From positions 7,039,526-7,103,525 of the forward strand of contig NZ_CP075715.1 of assembly GCF_024584805.1 (NCBI RefSeq): DNA of 64,000 bases, written 5' to 3'. The translations under genes and the position numbers were made by a program. This DNA comes from Streptomyces sp. FIT100 (lineage in GTDB: Bacteria > Actinomycetota > Actinomycetes > Streptomycetales > Streptomycetaceae). Positions 1 through 7,980 of this stretch are shown here, one piece after another (the first letter of the stretch is position 1; every line of letters starts with the position of its first letter). Below the pieces are notes generated by a model. It searched no databases. It was not told the DNA's origin and was given only the letters and a program-made list of their open reading frames with translations.

Positions 1-107
1 TGCGCCGCCGCTCCGGGAGCCTGATCCCGCCGGTGGCGCTGCACTGCGCGCTCAACAGCGCGGGGTACGCGCTGGCGTGGGCGGCCTCCCGCCGGTGGGC
101 CCGTTGA
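1..107 (+). CDS. CPBP-like intramembrane protease, C-terminal fragment
   Basis: Only the last 34 codons are in the window; the frame runs from base 3 to the TGA at 105-107. The visible tail contains the stretch IPPVALHCALNSAGYALAW, a hydrophobic helix carrying an H-x3-N pattern. This resembles the last conserved motif of CPBP (Abi/CAAX-protease-like) membrane glutamic proteases, followed by a short basic cytoplasmic end (ASRRWAR). CPBP proteins cleave substrates inside the membrane, but the Glu-rich catalytic motif is outside the window. Family assignment therefore rests on one motif and is tentative. Confidence 0.5.
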   Translation, partial: RRRSGSLIPPVALHCALNSAGYALAWAASRRWAR

Positions 108-238
108 CCCGGCCGTGGCGGCACAACGCGTCGGTCCGGGCGGGGAGTTGCGCGAGCGCCGTACGGCGTGTGTCCTGAGAACGTGGACGAGTACGCGTAC
201 CGATGCGGTCGACGGACCGCCGTCACCATGTTTCGGCC

Positions 239-613
239 ATGACGGAGAACCGACGCCCCACTGGCCGTGGCCGTGGCCGTGGCCGTGGCCGTGACCCGAG
301 CGCCGCGTCGATCGCGCTCCGGGTCCTGGGCGGGCTGGCGGCCACGCTGCTCGCCCTCGCCGTGGTCTTCCACGGCTTCGTCATGGGCCTGGAAGGCACG
401 CACTGCGAGACCGTCCTGGTGTTCGTCGCGCGATGCGACCCCTTCACCCGCTGGACCGTCCGGATCCTGATGATGGGCGTGGTTCCCGTCGGCTGGATCA
501 CGGCCATGGGCGGGCTCTTCCTGCCGTCCCGGCGCGCCCGGCGCTACTGGTGGTCCGGGATGCTGCTCATGCTCACCGGATGGTCGGCCGCTGCGCTGAT
601 CGCCTACCGCTGA
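239..613 (+). CDS. small three-helix membrane protein, unknown function
   Basis: Encodes 124 residues from the ATG at 239; an ATG at 203 in the same frame would add 12 residues, and neither has a clear ribosome binding site. The N-terminus is a short basic Gly-Arg run encoded by a hexanucleotide repeat. Three hydrophobic segments follow, at about residues 24-50, 70-95 and 103-123, so it is probably an integral membrane protein with the basic tail in the cytoplasm. I do not recognise a family. It stands alone between the upstream protease-like gene and the secreted propeller gene. Confidence 0.6.
   Translation: MTENRRPTGRGRGRGRGRDPSAASIALRVLGGLAATLLALAVVFHGFVMGLEGTHCETVLVFVARCDPFTRWTVRILMMGVVPVGWITAMGGLFLPSRRARRYWWSGMLLMLTGWSAAALIAYR
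263..292 (+). repeat. GGCCGT hexanucleotide repeat, five units
   Basis: Five perfect tandem GGCCGT units lie inside the small membrane protein gene and encode alternating Gly-Arg. Unit length is a multiple of three, so slippage would change tail length without a frameshift. Confidence 0.9.
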
Positions 614-756
614 TCGCTCGCCGCTGAGGAACTGCCGCTACAGAAAAGCGCGTTGGCAACAATGAGAACGTTCAACCGAGTTGAATGACCGGTGTCCCGA
701 GTTCGCCGTGTCGCCGAGTTCGCAGCGCCCCGCTCCCACCCCCGGAGGACCGAACC

Positions 757-1722
757 ATGACCCGGAACCCCTTCCAGCCGTCCCGGCGTGCCGTCCTCGG
801 CGGCGCCGCCACCGCGGCGCTCACGGTCGCGACCGGCGCCGCCACGGCGAGCGCCACGGCGCGCGCCACCGGCGGCGCCCCGGCCGCCGCCTGGCCGACC
901 GAGTTCGCCCTCCCCAATGGCCTCCTGCCCGAGGGCATCACCATCGGCGCACGGCCGTATGCCTACATGGGCTCCCGCGCCAACGGCGCCGTGTACCGCA
1001 CCGATCTGCGCACCGGAAAGGGCGAGTTCATCCACGAGGGCACGGCCGGCACCGCGGCGATCGGGCTCAAGCTCGACCACGACGGCCTGCTCTACATCGC
1101 CGGAGGCGGCGGAGGCACGGCCAAGATCGTCGACGCCCGCACCGGCCGCCTCGTTTCCACGCACCAACTGACCGACACCACCGGCCACTTCGTCAACGAC
1201 GTCATCCTCGTCCGGGACCGCGCCTGGTTCACCGACTCGCGCGACAGCGTGCTGTACGGCGTACCGCGCGGCTGCGGCGGCGAGATCCACCGCCTTCCGC
1301 TCGGCGGCGCATGGGTCCAGACGCCCGAGGTGAACAACGCCAACGGCATCGTCGCCACCCCCGACGGCCGGGGCCTGATCGTCGTCAGCAGCACCCCCGG
1401 CACGCTCTACCACGTGGACCTGAGGACCGGACACGCCACCGTCATCGCGCTCAACGGCGCGGAGAACGTCGCCAACGGCGACGGCCTCCTCCGCATCGGC
1501 CGGACGCTGTACGTCGTCCAGAACCGGCTGAACGCCATCAGCGTCTTCGAACTCGACGCCGCCACCCGCACGGCGACCCTGCGCCGCACGATCACCGACC
1601 CCCGCTTCGACATCCCGACCACCGTCGCCCGCTGGTCGCACCGCCTCTACCTCGTCAACGCCCGCTTCACCTCGCCCCAGACGCCCGACACGACGTTCAA
1701 CGGGGTCGCCGTTCCTCTCTGA
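757..1722 (+). CDS. Tat-exported SMP-30/gluconolactonase-like beta-propeller protein
   Basis: Encodes 321 residues. The ATG at 757 is chosen because GGAGGA lies 9 nt upstream and because translation from there begins with a twin-arginine signal (PSRRAVLGGAATAALTVATG), followed by an Ala-rich cleavage region near residue 35-40. The mature part has repeated strand motifs such as EGITIGARPYAYMGS, NANGIVATPDGRGLIVV and NGDGLLRIGRTLYVVQN, which recur at the spacing of propeller blades and match the SMP-30/gluconolactonase/LRE class. Such proteins include lactonases and phosphotriesterase-like enzymes. The substrate cannot be told from sequence. It is probably monocistronic. Confidence 0.8.
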   Translation: MTRNPFQPSRRAVLGGAATAALTVATGAATASATARATGGAPAAAWPTEFALPNGLLPEGITIGARPYAYMGSRANGAVYRTDLRTGKGEFIHEGTAGTAAIGLKLDHDGLLYIAGGGGGTAKIVDARTGRLVSTHQLTDTTGHFVNDVILVRDRAWFTDSRDSVLYGVPRGCGGEIHRLPLGGAWVQTPEVNNANGIVATPDGRGLIVVSSTPGTLYHVDLRTGHATVIALNGAENVANGDGLLRIGRTLYVVQNRLNAISVFELDAATRTATLRRTITDPRFDIPTTVARWSHRLYLVNARFTSPQTPDTTFNGVAVPL

Positions 1723-1916
1723 CGCGGCCGGAGAGCCAGACGGCGGTCATGCGCCTCCCTCTCCTGCCGGTCGGCAACGGCCGCTGGGGCCCGGTGGCGG
1801 GATCACGGGCAGCAGTCCCGCGCCGTGGCCACCGGCTATGACAGGCGCGGCATGTCTTCCCGGGCACCGCCACTGCCGCCGAGCTGGTCATCAGGCTCCG
1901 GATCGAAGTCCGGGTC

Positions 1917-2147
1917 TCACAAAGCGATCGGGCGATACGCCAGCGCCTGATCGACTACCTCATCTGCAGAAAGCTCCCGCTCCGGCGGCCAGAAGATCAA
2001 GCCACCGACGTGACCAGACGGACAGGCCAGGAGTCTGTCGAGCCGGTCCGACCAACCGGCCAGCTCGGCTTCGGAGGCGTAGTCCGCGTCCATGATCCGC
2101 TGCACGAGCACGACCGTCTCCGCACGGCTCATCTCCAGTGCACTCAT
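1917..2147 (-). CDS. colicin/pyocin immunity-like protein
   Basis: Encodes 76 residues; GGAGGG sits 5 nt before the ATG at 2147. The central stretch IMDADYASEAELAGWSDRL, continuing to CPSGHVGGLIFWPPE, closely follows the pattern of E-type colicin immunity proteins (Im2/Im7/Im9): a helix with acidic residues, then HPSG and an aromatic-aromatic-P motif. Those small acidic proteins bind and block nuclease toxins. It is the last gene of a leftward set that begins with two WXG-like proteins, so a role as antidote to a secreted effector is likely. The usual YY pair is FW here. The partner toxin is inferred only from position. Confidence 0.7.
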   Translation of the reverse strand: MSALEMSRAETVVLVQRIMDADYASEAELAGWSDRLDRLLACPSGHVGGLIFWPPERELSADEVVDQALAYRPIAL

Positions 2148-2245
2148 CAGGTCCCTCCGCCACGATCACCCTAACGGGACGCGTGATCGCCCGGACAGTC
2201 CCAGCCGCGCCGGCCGTGCGGAATCTGCCTCCTCTGCGGGAGCCG

Positions 2246-2782
2246 TCAGTACGCCGCGAGATAGACCCGCACGCGATCCGGCGCCCCCTCGGCGACATGG
2301 ATCTCGATGGCCTGGACATTCCCTCTTCGCGCGTCGCCGACGCACGGGGGACAAGCGGTCGTCGTCCGTACGCTCGCGAGTTCCTGGGGCGGAGCGACCC
2401 CCAGATGCTCGAAGCCGTCCCCACTCAGTGAGGAGATGGTTTTCTGCTGCTGCAAAGGATGGTCGGGGCGCAGATCATCGGCGATCGCTTCGGCCGTCTT
2501 CTCGTCGGTGAGGAAAGACAACAGGTAGACGTTCTCCTGCGGCTGGACGCGAACAGCGCCTTTCACCTCCGTCGCGCCTTGGGGGACCCGGAGCTTCATG
2601 AACTCCGCGGCCTCGGGGGCGCCGGCTCCCTTTTCCCAGTACGGGTACGGGTCCTTGCGAGCGACACCGTCAGGGTGTGTCGGTGAACAGGCGACGAGCA
2701 GCAGTCCGGCCGCGATGGCGGCTGCCGGAGTCGCGAGCGGCCGCATCCGGGTGCCGTACGAGGTGCCGTACGAGAGCTTCAT
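2246..2782 (-). CDS. lipoprotein of the WXG locus
   Basis: Encodes 178 residues. A signal peptide with the lipobox LLVAC predicts lipid attachment at Cys32. The mature protein is about 146 residues with no domain I recognise; it contains a TACPPCVGD segment with two Cys close together. Its ATG overlaps the stop of the upstream WXG-like gene by 4 bp (ATGA), indicating translational coupling; an internal ATG at 2746 is an alternative start. Position between a putative effector and an immunity-like gene suggests a role in the same system, perhaps surface protection or delivery, but this is inference. Confidence 0.75.
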   Translation of the reverse strand: MKLSYGTSYGTRMRPLATPAAAIAAGLLLVACSPTHPDGVARKDPYPYWEKGAGAPEAAEFMKLRVPQGATEVKGAVRVQPQENVYLLSFLTDEKTAEAIADDLRPDHPLQQQKTISSLSGDGFEHLGVAPPQELASVRTTTACPPCVGDARRGNVQAIEIHVAEGAPDRVRVYLAAY

Positions 2783-4242
2783 CGGTTCTCCTCGTCGCCG
2801 CGGGAGACATCCCCGCGTGTGCCCTCGCGCCCCTGGTCCTCCGGTGTGACGGCGGGGGACGTGTGGCCGCTGAGGTCATGGGTGTACGTGGAGCTACTGC
2901 CTCGCATGTCGAATTCCCTGGCGATGCCCACCGTATGGAGACGGCTCATGTCGGAGTCCTCGATGGTGACGCCGCCCGGGAAGGCCGTCGACTTGCCGGC
3001 GTCCCAGTTGTAGCGGTCCCATACGTTGACCTGGTAGTCGAGCGAGACCTTCGGGGCGGCCCCGTTCGCACTCGGTGCCACGGTGACGAACCCCGAGACG
3101 TTCTGCGCGTGGGATCCCACCGCGTGGAACCATTCGTCATGTGCGAAGGTGCGGTGCTGCGTTGCGCTCTCGACCGGGACGACCACTGTCTTGCTGCCTC
3201 CCGACTTCTGGAACTCGTCCATTGCCTTCTGCCGCCAGACGGCCTGATTGGCGGCCACATGCTCGCGCTCGACTCCTGAACGGAACCCGGAATCGTCGTG
3301 CAGCGCCCGGTCCACGTCCAGGTTGAGGGGCTGTCCCGTGCCGCGCAGGTAGTGCAGCATGTTGCGCGACGCCCCGGTCTCTCCGATGACGTCGCCGGCC
3401 GTCGCGATGGACAGCGCCTGGGCGTGGAGCCATACGTCCCGTGGCGTGGGGTCCTCGACGTCGAAGTTCCCCGATCCTTCGTCGGGGGACTTCCACTGGT
3501 ACAGCGGAGCCATGATCCCCGCTGCCCGCAGCTCGTCACCCTGCTCCTGGAGGAGGATGCCTCGGGTGACCGGGTCGAGTCCGCGCCACCACTCCGCGAC
3601 CTTTTCCTTGTCTTTCGGCATGTTGGCGGCCTTACCTGCCTCCTCCAAGGAGGGGTACGGGTTCTCCGTCGGCCTTCTGTTGAAACCGTTGAACGTGCCG
3701 TCGAGGAAGTCGGAGTCCAGAACGGCGGCTTGGAGAGCAACGCGTAAGCCGTCGTCGGCGTCGGTCACTGCCTTGACCGCCTGGTCGAGGCGCTGGGCCC
3801 ACTCCGCCGCCCTGGCGCGCGCACTGTCCTGATAGCTCGGGTCGTGGGTGTAGGCCGTGCGCTCGCTCTGGCTGAGTTGCTCGGTGTCGAAGGCGACGAC
3901 GCCCTGATCGGAGACGCGCATCCCGTCCTTCACGGCATCGTCGCGGACTGACTTGATCCTGCTCCGCAAGTCCGTGAGTTGAGCGTGGGCCTCGCGCAGG
4001 ATGGAGGCGACCGCCTTCGCCTCCTGCTGGGCCCCTTGGAACTCCTTGAGCGTCACGGTGAATCTGTCGTTCGCGGCCTGGGCACTGAGCCCTTGCCAGG
4101 ACTCGCCGAGCGCGACGCCCTGCACATCGCGCTTGTACTGGTCCTCCAGCTTCCCGAACCTGCCGGCGATCTCGTCCCACTTGTCCGCCGAGGCGGTGAG
4201 CTTGGACAGGTCGGTGCTGACTGCTTCGTGGTACGTCGGCAT
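2779..4242 (-). CDS. WXG/ESX-like protein with distinct C-terminal domain, putative type VII effector
   Basis: Encodes 487 residues; GAGGGA lies just upstream of the ATG at 4242. Residues 1-110 form a helical WXG-like hairpin (KWDEIAGRF, GESWQGLSAQAANDRF), the kind of N-terminus recognised by type VII (ESX) secretion. The middle (about 190-330) is globular and Trp-rich. The C-terminal ~110 residues, with YQVNVWDRYNWDAGKS and HTVGIAREFDMRG, form a separate compact domain followed by a charged tail. No nuclease HNH or other toxin motif is obvious. It is followed by an overlapping lipoprotein gene and a colicin-immunity-like gene, an order typical of effector/immunity loci. Enzymatic activity is unknown. 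Confidence 0.7.
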   Translation of the reverse strand: MPTYHEAVSTDLSKLTASADKWDEIAGRFGKLEDQYKRDVQGVALGESWQGLSAQAANDRFTVTLKEFQGAQQEAKAVASILREAHAQLTDLRSRIKSVRDDAVKDGMRVSDQGVVAFDTEQLSQSERTAYTHDPSYQDSARARAAEWAQRLDQAVKAVTDADDGLRVALQAAVLDSDFLDGTFNGFNRRPTENPYPSLEEAGKAANMPKDKEKVAEWWRGLDPVTRGILLQEQGDELRAAGIMAPLYQWKSPDEGSGNFDVEDPTPRDVWLHAQALSIATAGDVIGETGASRNMLHYLRGTGQPLNLDVDRALHDDSGFRSGVEREHVAANQAVWRQKAMDEFQKSGGSKTVVVPVESATQHRTFAHDEWFHAVGSHAQNVSGFVTVAPSANGAAPKVSLDYQVNVWDRYNWDAGKSTAFPGGVTIEDSDMSRLHTVGIAREFDMRGSSSTYTHDLSGHTSPAVTPEDQGREGTRGDVSRGDEENR

Positions 4243-4272
4243 ACATCCCTCTGCCGTTGGTCGGTCAACGGC

Positions 4273-4710
4273 TCAGTGGTCCCCGATTCGGGACCTCCGG
4301 CCGAGCTGCGTGGCGATGTCGATCTCGTTGCTCTGGAAGCTGATGGCTGTCGTACTCAGGAGGCCCTTCTCGGTTGCCAAGCGGCCGAGCAGCATCCTGA
4401 CCTGCTTCTCCCAGGTCTCATGTGCCCTCCTCAATGCGCCTGAGGCGTCCCAGCCGTAGCCATCCCTGGGGCCGAACTCCTTGACCGCTGCGCTCACGCT
4501 CGCCGCGGCGTGCTTCCCGTCTCGTGCGACACCTGGCTCCAGGTCGTCATTGATCGCCTTCGCCGCCGCCTGCTTCTGCGGCGAACTGGCAGCCAGACCG
4601 GGGACGGAACCGCCGCCTCCCCCTGCCGGGGCGAGCTGATTCAACTGCATCGGGGCTGCGTGCGGATCCGCGACACCGGATTTGATCTGATCCCACTCTT
4701 CCCAGGCCAT
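4273..4710 (-). CDS. small WXG-like protein, probable partner of the downstream effector
   Basis: Encodes 145 residues. The ATG at 4710 is preferred over one at 4785 because GGAGGGGG lies 4 nt before it. A Gly-rich linker (PAGGGGGSVPG) separates the N-terminus (MAWEEWDQIKSG) from a helical C-terminal part with a HETWEKQVRMLLGRLATEKG segment. Size and helical character resemble the small proteins encoded upstream of large WXG/LXG effectors, which act as targeting partners. It is the first gene of the leftward set; the gap to the next start is 30 bp. Confidence 0.6.
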   Translation of the reverse strand: MAWEEWDQIKSGVADPHAAPMQLNQLAPAGGGGGSVPGLAASSPQKQAAAKAINDDLEPGVARDGKHAAASVSAAVKEFGPRDGYGWDASGALRRAHETWEKQVRMLLGRLATEKGLLSTTAISFQSNEIDIATQLGRRSRIGDH

Positions 4711-4962
4711 CGGTCCCCCTCCGTAGCATGATCGCTTCCTGCATAACATACGCAATCGGAATTCGCGAAGCTGATACGCCGACACCCCTCCGTGGACCCC
4801 GGGGCCGTGTGCATCCGAGGGGAGTCGACTGAGGGCGGCCCGTACGGTGCGTCAGCGTACGGGCACTTGCGGTGGACCGTACGCGTTACCGTCCGTCACT
4901 CTGGGTGCCGTCGCAAGCGGGCGGCGATGGACAGACGTGTACGGAACCGGAGGTGGCCGCGG

Positions 4963-5850
4963 ATGACGGGCGGCGTCGGCATCGAGAACGGCGACGAGGG
5001 CCACGACCGCGTGGCGGAGGGCGAGTCCGACCGGGAGCCCGATCCCTCGGACAGCCTGCGGACCTTCGGGGCCGTCACCCAGGCGTTGCGCGAGCACGCG
5101 GGCTACAGCAGGGCCGAGTTCGCGGATCTGGTGCGCTTTTCCAAACACACCGTGGAGTCCGTGGAGCTGGGCCGGCGGATGCCCGACGAGTCGTTCGTCA
5201 CGAGGGCGGACGAACTACTGGGGAACACGGGCGCGTTACGGAATTCGGCTCGGTACGTGACACGGGGGCGCGGCGACGCGGGGCTCGCGGCATGGTTTCG
5301 GCGATGGGCGCAGCTGGAGCGGGTGGCGATGAGTCTGTGCACGTATGAGTGCAGGCTGGTGCCGGGGCTGTTGCAGTCGGAGGTCTATGCGCGGGCGGTG
5401 TTCGAGGGAACCGTGCCGGTGGCGCCGGACGACCAGCTGGAGAGCTTCATGGCCAAGCGGATGGAGCGCCAGCGCATGCTGTTCGAGCGGCCGACGACGC
5501 CGTTCAGCTTCATCGTCGAGGAGCATGTCTTCCGGCGCCGGTTCGGGGATGCCGGGCAGGTGCGGGGGATGGTTGACCATGTGCTGGAACTGAGCGCGCC
5601 GCGCAATGTGACGCTTCAGATCGTCCCGCTGGAGGCCGGGTTGCACGCGTGCCTGGACGGTCCCGTGCGGCTGTTGGAGACTCCCAAGGGGCAGAGGCTC
5701 GCGTACTCGGAAGGTCAGCAGAACGGCCGTCTGATCTCCGACCCGAAAGAGGTGAGTCTCCTCCACCAGCGCTATGACACACTGCGCTCGCAGGCCCTGA
5801 ACGCCAAGGACTCGCGGGGTCTGCTGGAGCGACTCCGAGGAGAGCTATGA
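4963..5850 (+). CDS. XRE-family regulator with DUF5753 domain
   Basis: Encodes 295 residues from the ATG at 4963, which has GGAGG 9 nt upstream; longer readings to 4927 or 4792 lack one. The N-terminal third holds a Cro/C1-type helix-turn-helix (ALREHAGYSRAEFADLVRF, then a recognition helix near SKHTVESVELG). The rest matches the DUF5753 region usual in this Streptomyces family (LVPGLLQSEVYARA, RMERQRMLFERP, PRNVTLQIVPLEAG). These regulators are typically encoded next to a DUF397 protein, as here, with a 4-bp overlap. Members such as WhiJ and AbaA-type proteins influence development and antibiotic production; the role of this copy is unknown. Confidence 0.85.
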   Translation: MTGGVGIENGDEGHDRVAEGESDREPDPSDSLRTFGAVTQALREHAGYSRAEFADLVRFSKHTVESVELGRRMPDESFVTRADELLGNTGALRNSARYVTRGRGDAGLAAWFRRWAQLERVAMSLCTYECRLVPGLLQSEVYARAVFEGTVPVAPDDQLESFMAKRMERQRMLFERPTTPFSFIVEEHVFRRRFGDAGQVRGMVDHVLELSAPRNVTLQIVPLEAGLHACLDGPVRLLETPKGQRLAYSEGQQNGRLISDPKEVSLLHQRYDTLRSQALNAKDSRGLLERLRGEL

Positions 5851-6035
5851 ACGCGACGCCGGAACCGGCCTGGTCCAAGTCCAGCTACAGCGGCAGCCAG
5901 GGTGACGACTGCGTCGAGGTCGCCGTCATCGAGCAGGCCGTCTGCGTACGGGACTCCAAGGACGTGGCGCGCCCCCACTTCGCGGTCGGGCGGGACGGCT
6001 GGTCGCGGTTCGTGGGGTTCCTGACGGACGTCTGA
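5847..6035 (+). CDS. DUF397 protein
   Basis: Encodes 62 residues and overlaps the upstream regulator by ATGA, so the two are translationally coupled. It shows the family signature WSKSSYSG near the start, then DDCVEVA and VRDSKD, and ends with a Trp-Phe region. DUF397 proteins are small partners of XRE/DUF5753 regulators and are thought to modulate them, in a toxin-antitoxin-like or signalling pair. No DNA-binding motif is visible in this one. Confidence 0.88.
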   Translation: MNATPEPAWSKSSYSGSQGDDCVEVAVIEQAVCVRDSKDVARPHFAVGRDGWSRFVGFLTDV

Positions 6036-6139
6036 TCGGGGTGCTCACCGCGCCGGTGCGCGACGCCCAGTGGGCCGCCGGAGAGCCTCACCCCTGAGAG
6101 CGCCCGCACGGTCGTGTGCGCCGCGGTCCCGCCGACCGG

Positions 6140-6162
6140 TGGGTCCCGACCGGCGGGACCCA
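6140..6162. terminator. bidirectional terminator hairpin
   Basis: A 9-bp perfect inverted repeat (TGGGTCCCG / CGGGACCCA) with a 5-nt loop lies between two convergent genes, DUF397 and the GH16 gene. There is no U-tract, as is common for actinomycete terminators. Confidence 0.6.
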
Positions 6163-6203
6163 CGCGGCGCACCGGGCTGAGGCCCGGCGGTCGGCCCTGA
6201 CGC

Positions 6204-7481
6204 CTACGCCACCAGCGACCACTTCTGGTTCGCCCCGCCCGAGCAGGTCCAGATCTGCGTCGGGGTCCCGTCCGCCGGGTTGTTGTCCAGGACGTCCAGG
6301 CACTTGTTCGCCGGCAGGTTGACCACGTCGTTGGTCGACGCGTTGTACGACCATCTCTGCGCGCCCGTGCCGTTGCAGTCCCACAGCTGGACGCGGGTGC
6401 CGTCCGCCGTGCCCGCGGCGGCCGCGTCGAGGCACTTGCCGAGGGCGCGGACGGTGCCGTCGGTGCCGACCGTCCAGCGCTGGGCGGCGGAGCCGTTGCA
6501 GGTGTACAGCTGGACGGGGGTGCCGTTGGCGGTCGCGGCGCCGGCGACGTCGAGGCATTTGCCGGAGAGGCCGCGCAGGGTGCCGGTGGTGCCACCGCCG
6601 CCGCTGTCCGAGGTGGTGACGCGGACGTGGTCCACGACGAGCTGCTGCGGGAAGACGGTCGAGCCGTCGGGGTCGCCCGGCCAGTAGCCGCCGACGGCGA
6701 GGTTCAGGATGAGGAAGAAGGGCTTGTTGAACACCCATTGCCTGCCGCCGAGGTCGGCGGGGGTGCGGCGCTGGTAGACCGTGCCGTCGACGGACCAGGT
6801 GATCGAGTCGGGCGCCCAGTCGACGGCGAAGGTGTGGAAGGCGTCGGCGAAGGGCTGGCCGCCGGGCAGGGAGTACGCGGCGCCGATCCCGCCGCTGCCC
6901 GAGTAGCCGGGGCCGTGGAGGGTGCCGTGGACGGTGCTCGGTTCGAAGCCGACGTTCTCCATGACGTCGATCTCACCGCTCGCGGGCCAGCCGATGTCGC
7001 CGATGTCGTTGCCGAGCATCCAGAAGGCGGGCCACATGCCCTGGCCGCGCGGGACTTTCAGTCGGGCCTCGACATGGCCGTAGGTTGTGGTGAAGCGGCC
7101 GGCCGTGTTGAGGCGTGCGGAGGTGTACTCGCAACGGCCGTACCAGCACTGGTAGTTGCCGGGGTTCTCCCGGCGGGCCGTGATGACCAGCTGCCCCTGG
7201 CCGTTGAGCGAGGCGTTGGCGTTGCCCGCGGTGTAGTACTGGCGCTCGTGGTTGGCAACGTTGTCGCCGGTCTCGATCTGCCACTTGGAGCCGTCGACCG
7301 CGGATCCGGCGGCGCCGTCGAAGGTGTCCTCGAAGGTCACGGCCTGGACCGCCGCGGTGGAGGCGGGGGCCGGGTCGGGTGCGGCGGACGCGGAACCGGG
7401 GGTCCAGCTGAGCGCGGCGGTGAGGGCGGCGACCGCCAGGGCGATGCCGCGGAAGGGGTGGTGGCGCATCCGTAAGGACAT
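6204..7481 (-). CDS. secreted GH16 beta-glucanase with ricin-type carbohydrate-binding domain
   Basis: Encodes 425 residues. A Sec signal peptide ends near ASA-AP (residue 33). Residues about 47-293 form a GH16 domain with the catalytic signature GEIDVMENVG: Glu170 (nucleophile), Asp172 and Glu175 (acid/base). GH16 enzymes of this type (laminarinases) hydrolyse beta-1,3- and mixed-linkage glucans. A Gly/Thr linker leads to a C-terminal ricin-B/CBM13 domain with three repeats containing GKCLDVAG, GKCLDAAAAG and NKCLDVLDN plus the paired QxW motifs. The ATG at 7481 has GAGG 8 nt upstream. A LacI-type operator candidate lies 165 bp upstream, suggesting control by sugar availability. Confidence 0.92.
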   Translation of the reverse strand: MSLRMRHHPFRGIALAVAALTAALSWTPGSASAAPDPAPASTAAVQAVTFEDTFDGAAGSAVDGSKWQIETGDNVANHERQYYTAGNANASLNGQGQLVITARRENPGNYQCWYGRCEYTSARLNTAGRFTTTYGHVEARLKVPRGQGMWPAFWMLGNDIGDIGWPASGEIDVMENVGFEPSTVHGTLHGPGYSGSGGIGAAYSLPGGQPFADAFHTFAVDWAPDSITWSVDGTVYQRRTPADLGGRQWVFNKPFFLILNLAVGGYWPGDPDGSTVFPQQLVVDHVRVTTSDSGGGGTTGTLRGLSGKCLDVAGAATANGTPVQLYTCNGSAAQRWTVGTDGTVRALGKCLDAAAAGTADGTRVQLWDCNGTGAQRWSYNASTNDVVNLPANKCLDVLDNNPADGTPTQIWTCSGGANQKWSLVA

Positions 7482-7645
7482 ATGACTCGCCTCGGTCTCT
7501 GCGGGTGGGGGGTGGGGCGGCCGGTCGCTCGGGCGGGGCCGGCCGAGGGGGAGAGGGCGGCGGAAGGCGGTCGGCGTGGCGCCTTGGTCCGGACCAGCCT
7601 TCGGGCAGTGAAGCGCTGTTGATGAGGCCCTGTCAATCCCTCTGC

Positions 7646-7659
7646 TGAGAGCGCTCCCA
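7646..7659. promoter_or_regulatory. LacI-type (CebR-like) operator candidate
   Basis: TGAGAGCGCTCCCA differs by one base from the palindromic CebR operator TGGGAGCGCTCCCA known from Streptomyces cellulose-sugar control. It lies 165 bp before the GH16 start. A related site (13060) precedes the secreted protease gene. Confidence 0.6.
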
Positions 7660-7785
7660 TTTCAGGGTTGCCGCACGTGAGTGGGTGGGTTGCCCGGTGT
7701 TGCACCGAACCCCTGGAATGTGAAGGAGCGTCACCCCCAGTCAAGTCCGCATGGCCTCTGCAACTGTTTCCGCGTAACCGGTTCC

Positions 7786-7799
7786 GTGATCTGTGTCAC
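7786..7799. promoter_or_regulatory. Crp-like binding site candidate
   Basis: GTGATCTGTGTCAC fits the GTG-N6-GNCAC pattern reported for Streptomyces Crp. Such a short pattern can occur by chance; it stands in the GH16/MHYT intergenic region. Confidence 0.35.
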
Positions 7800-7891
7800 C
7801 TGTCATATCGGCGAAGTGTCCGGGTGACGCGCATTGATGATCACTCAACTCGCGAGTAGCGCCGCGCGCGGTGAGGGCTTGTGAAACGCGC

Positions 7892-7905
7892 CTCCATATA
7901 TGGAG
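7892..7905. promoter_or_regulatory. perfect 14-bp palindrome upstream of MHYT gene
   Basis: CTCCATATATGGAG is a perfect palindrome with an AT-only centre, in otherwise GC-rich DNA, 75 bp before the MHYT start. It is likely an operator for a dimeric regulator; which one is unknown. Confidence 0.5.
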
Positions 7906-7980
7906 CTTCCTCCAAAGATCCGTGGAGAAACGGAGTGTTAGCGTCCACGGCCTTGAAGTCAACACGGAACGGAGGGACTT

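Larger units (their letters stand above)
7482..7980. other. divergent control region between GH16 and MHYT genes
   Basis: About 500 bp without a convincing gene. It holds the upstream region of the leftward glucanase gene and of the rightward MHYT gene, with three symmetric sites described separately (7646, 7786, 7892). It also contains an 8-bp palindrome AACCGGTT at 7776-7783. Short reading frames here have no support. Confidence 0.6.

Noticed and set aside
7776..7783. AACCGGTT palindrome, also at 53881-53888
   Set aside because: Only 8 bp and expected by chance in GC-rich DNA; not enough to call an operator.
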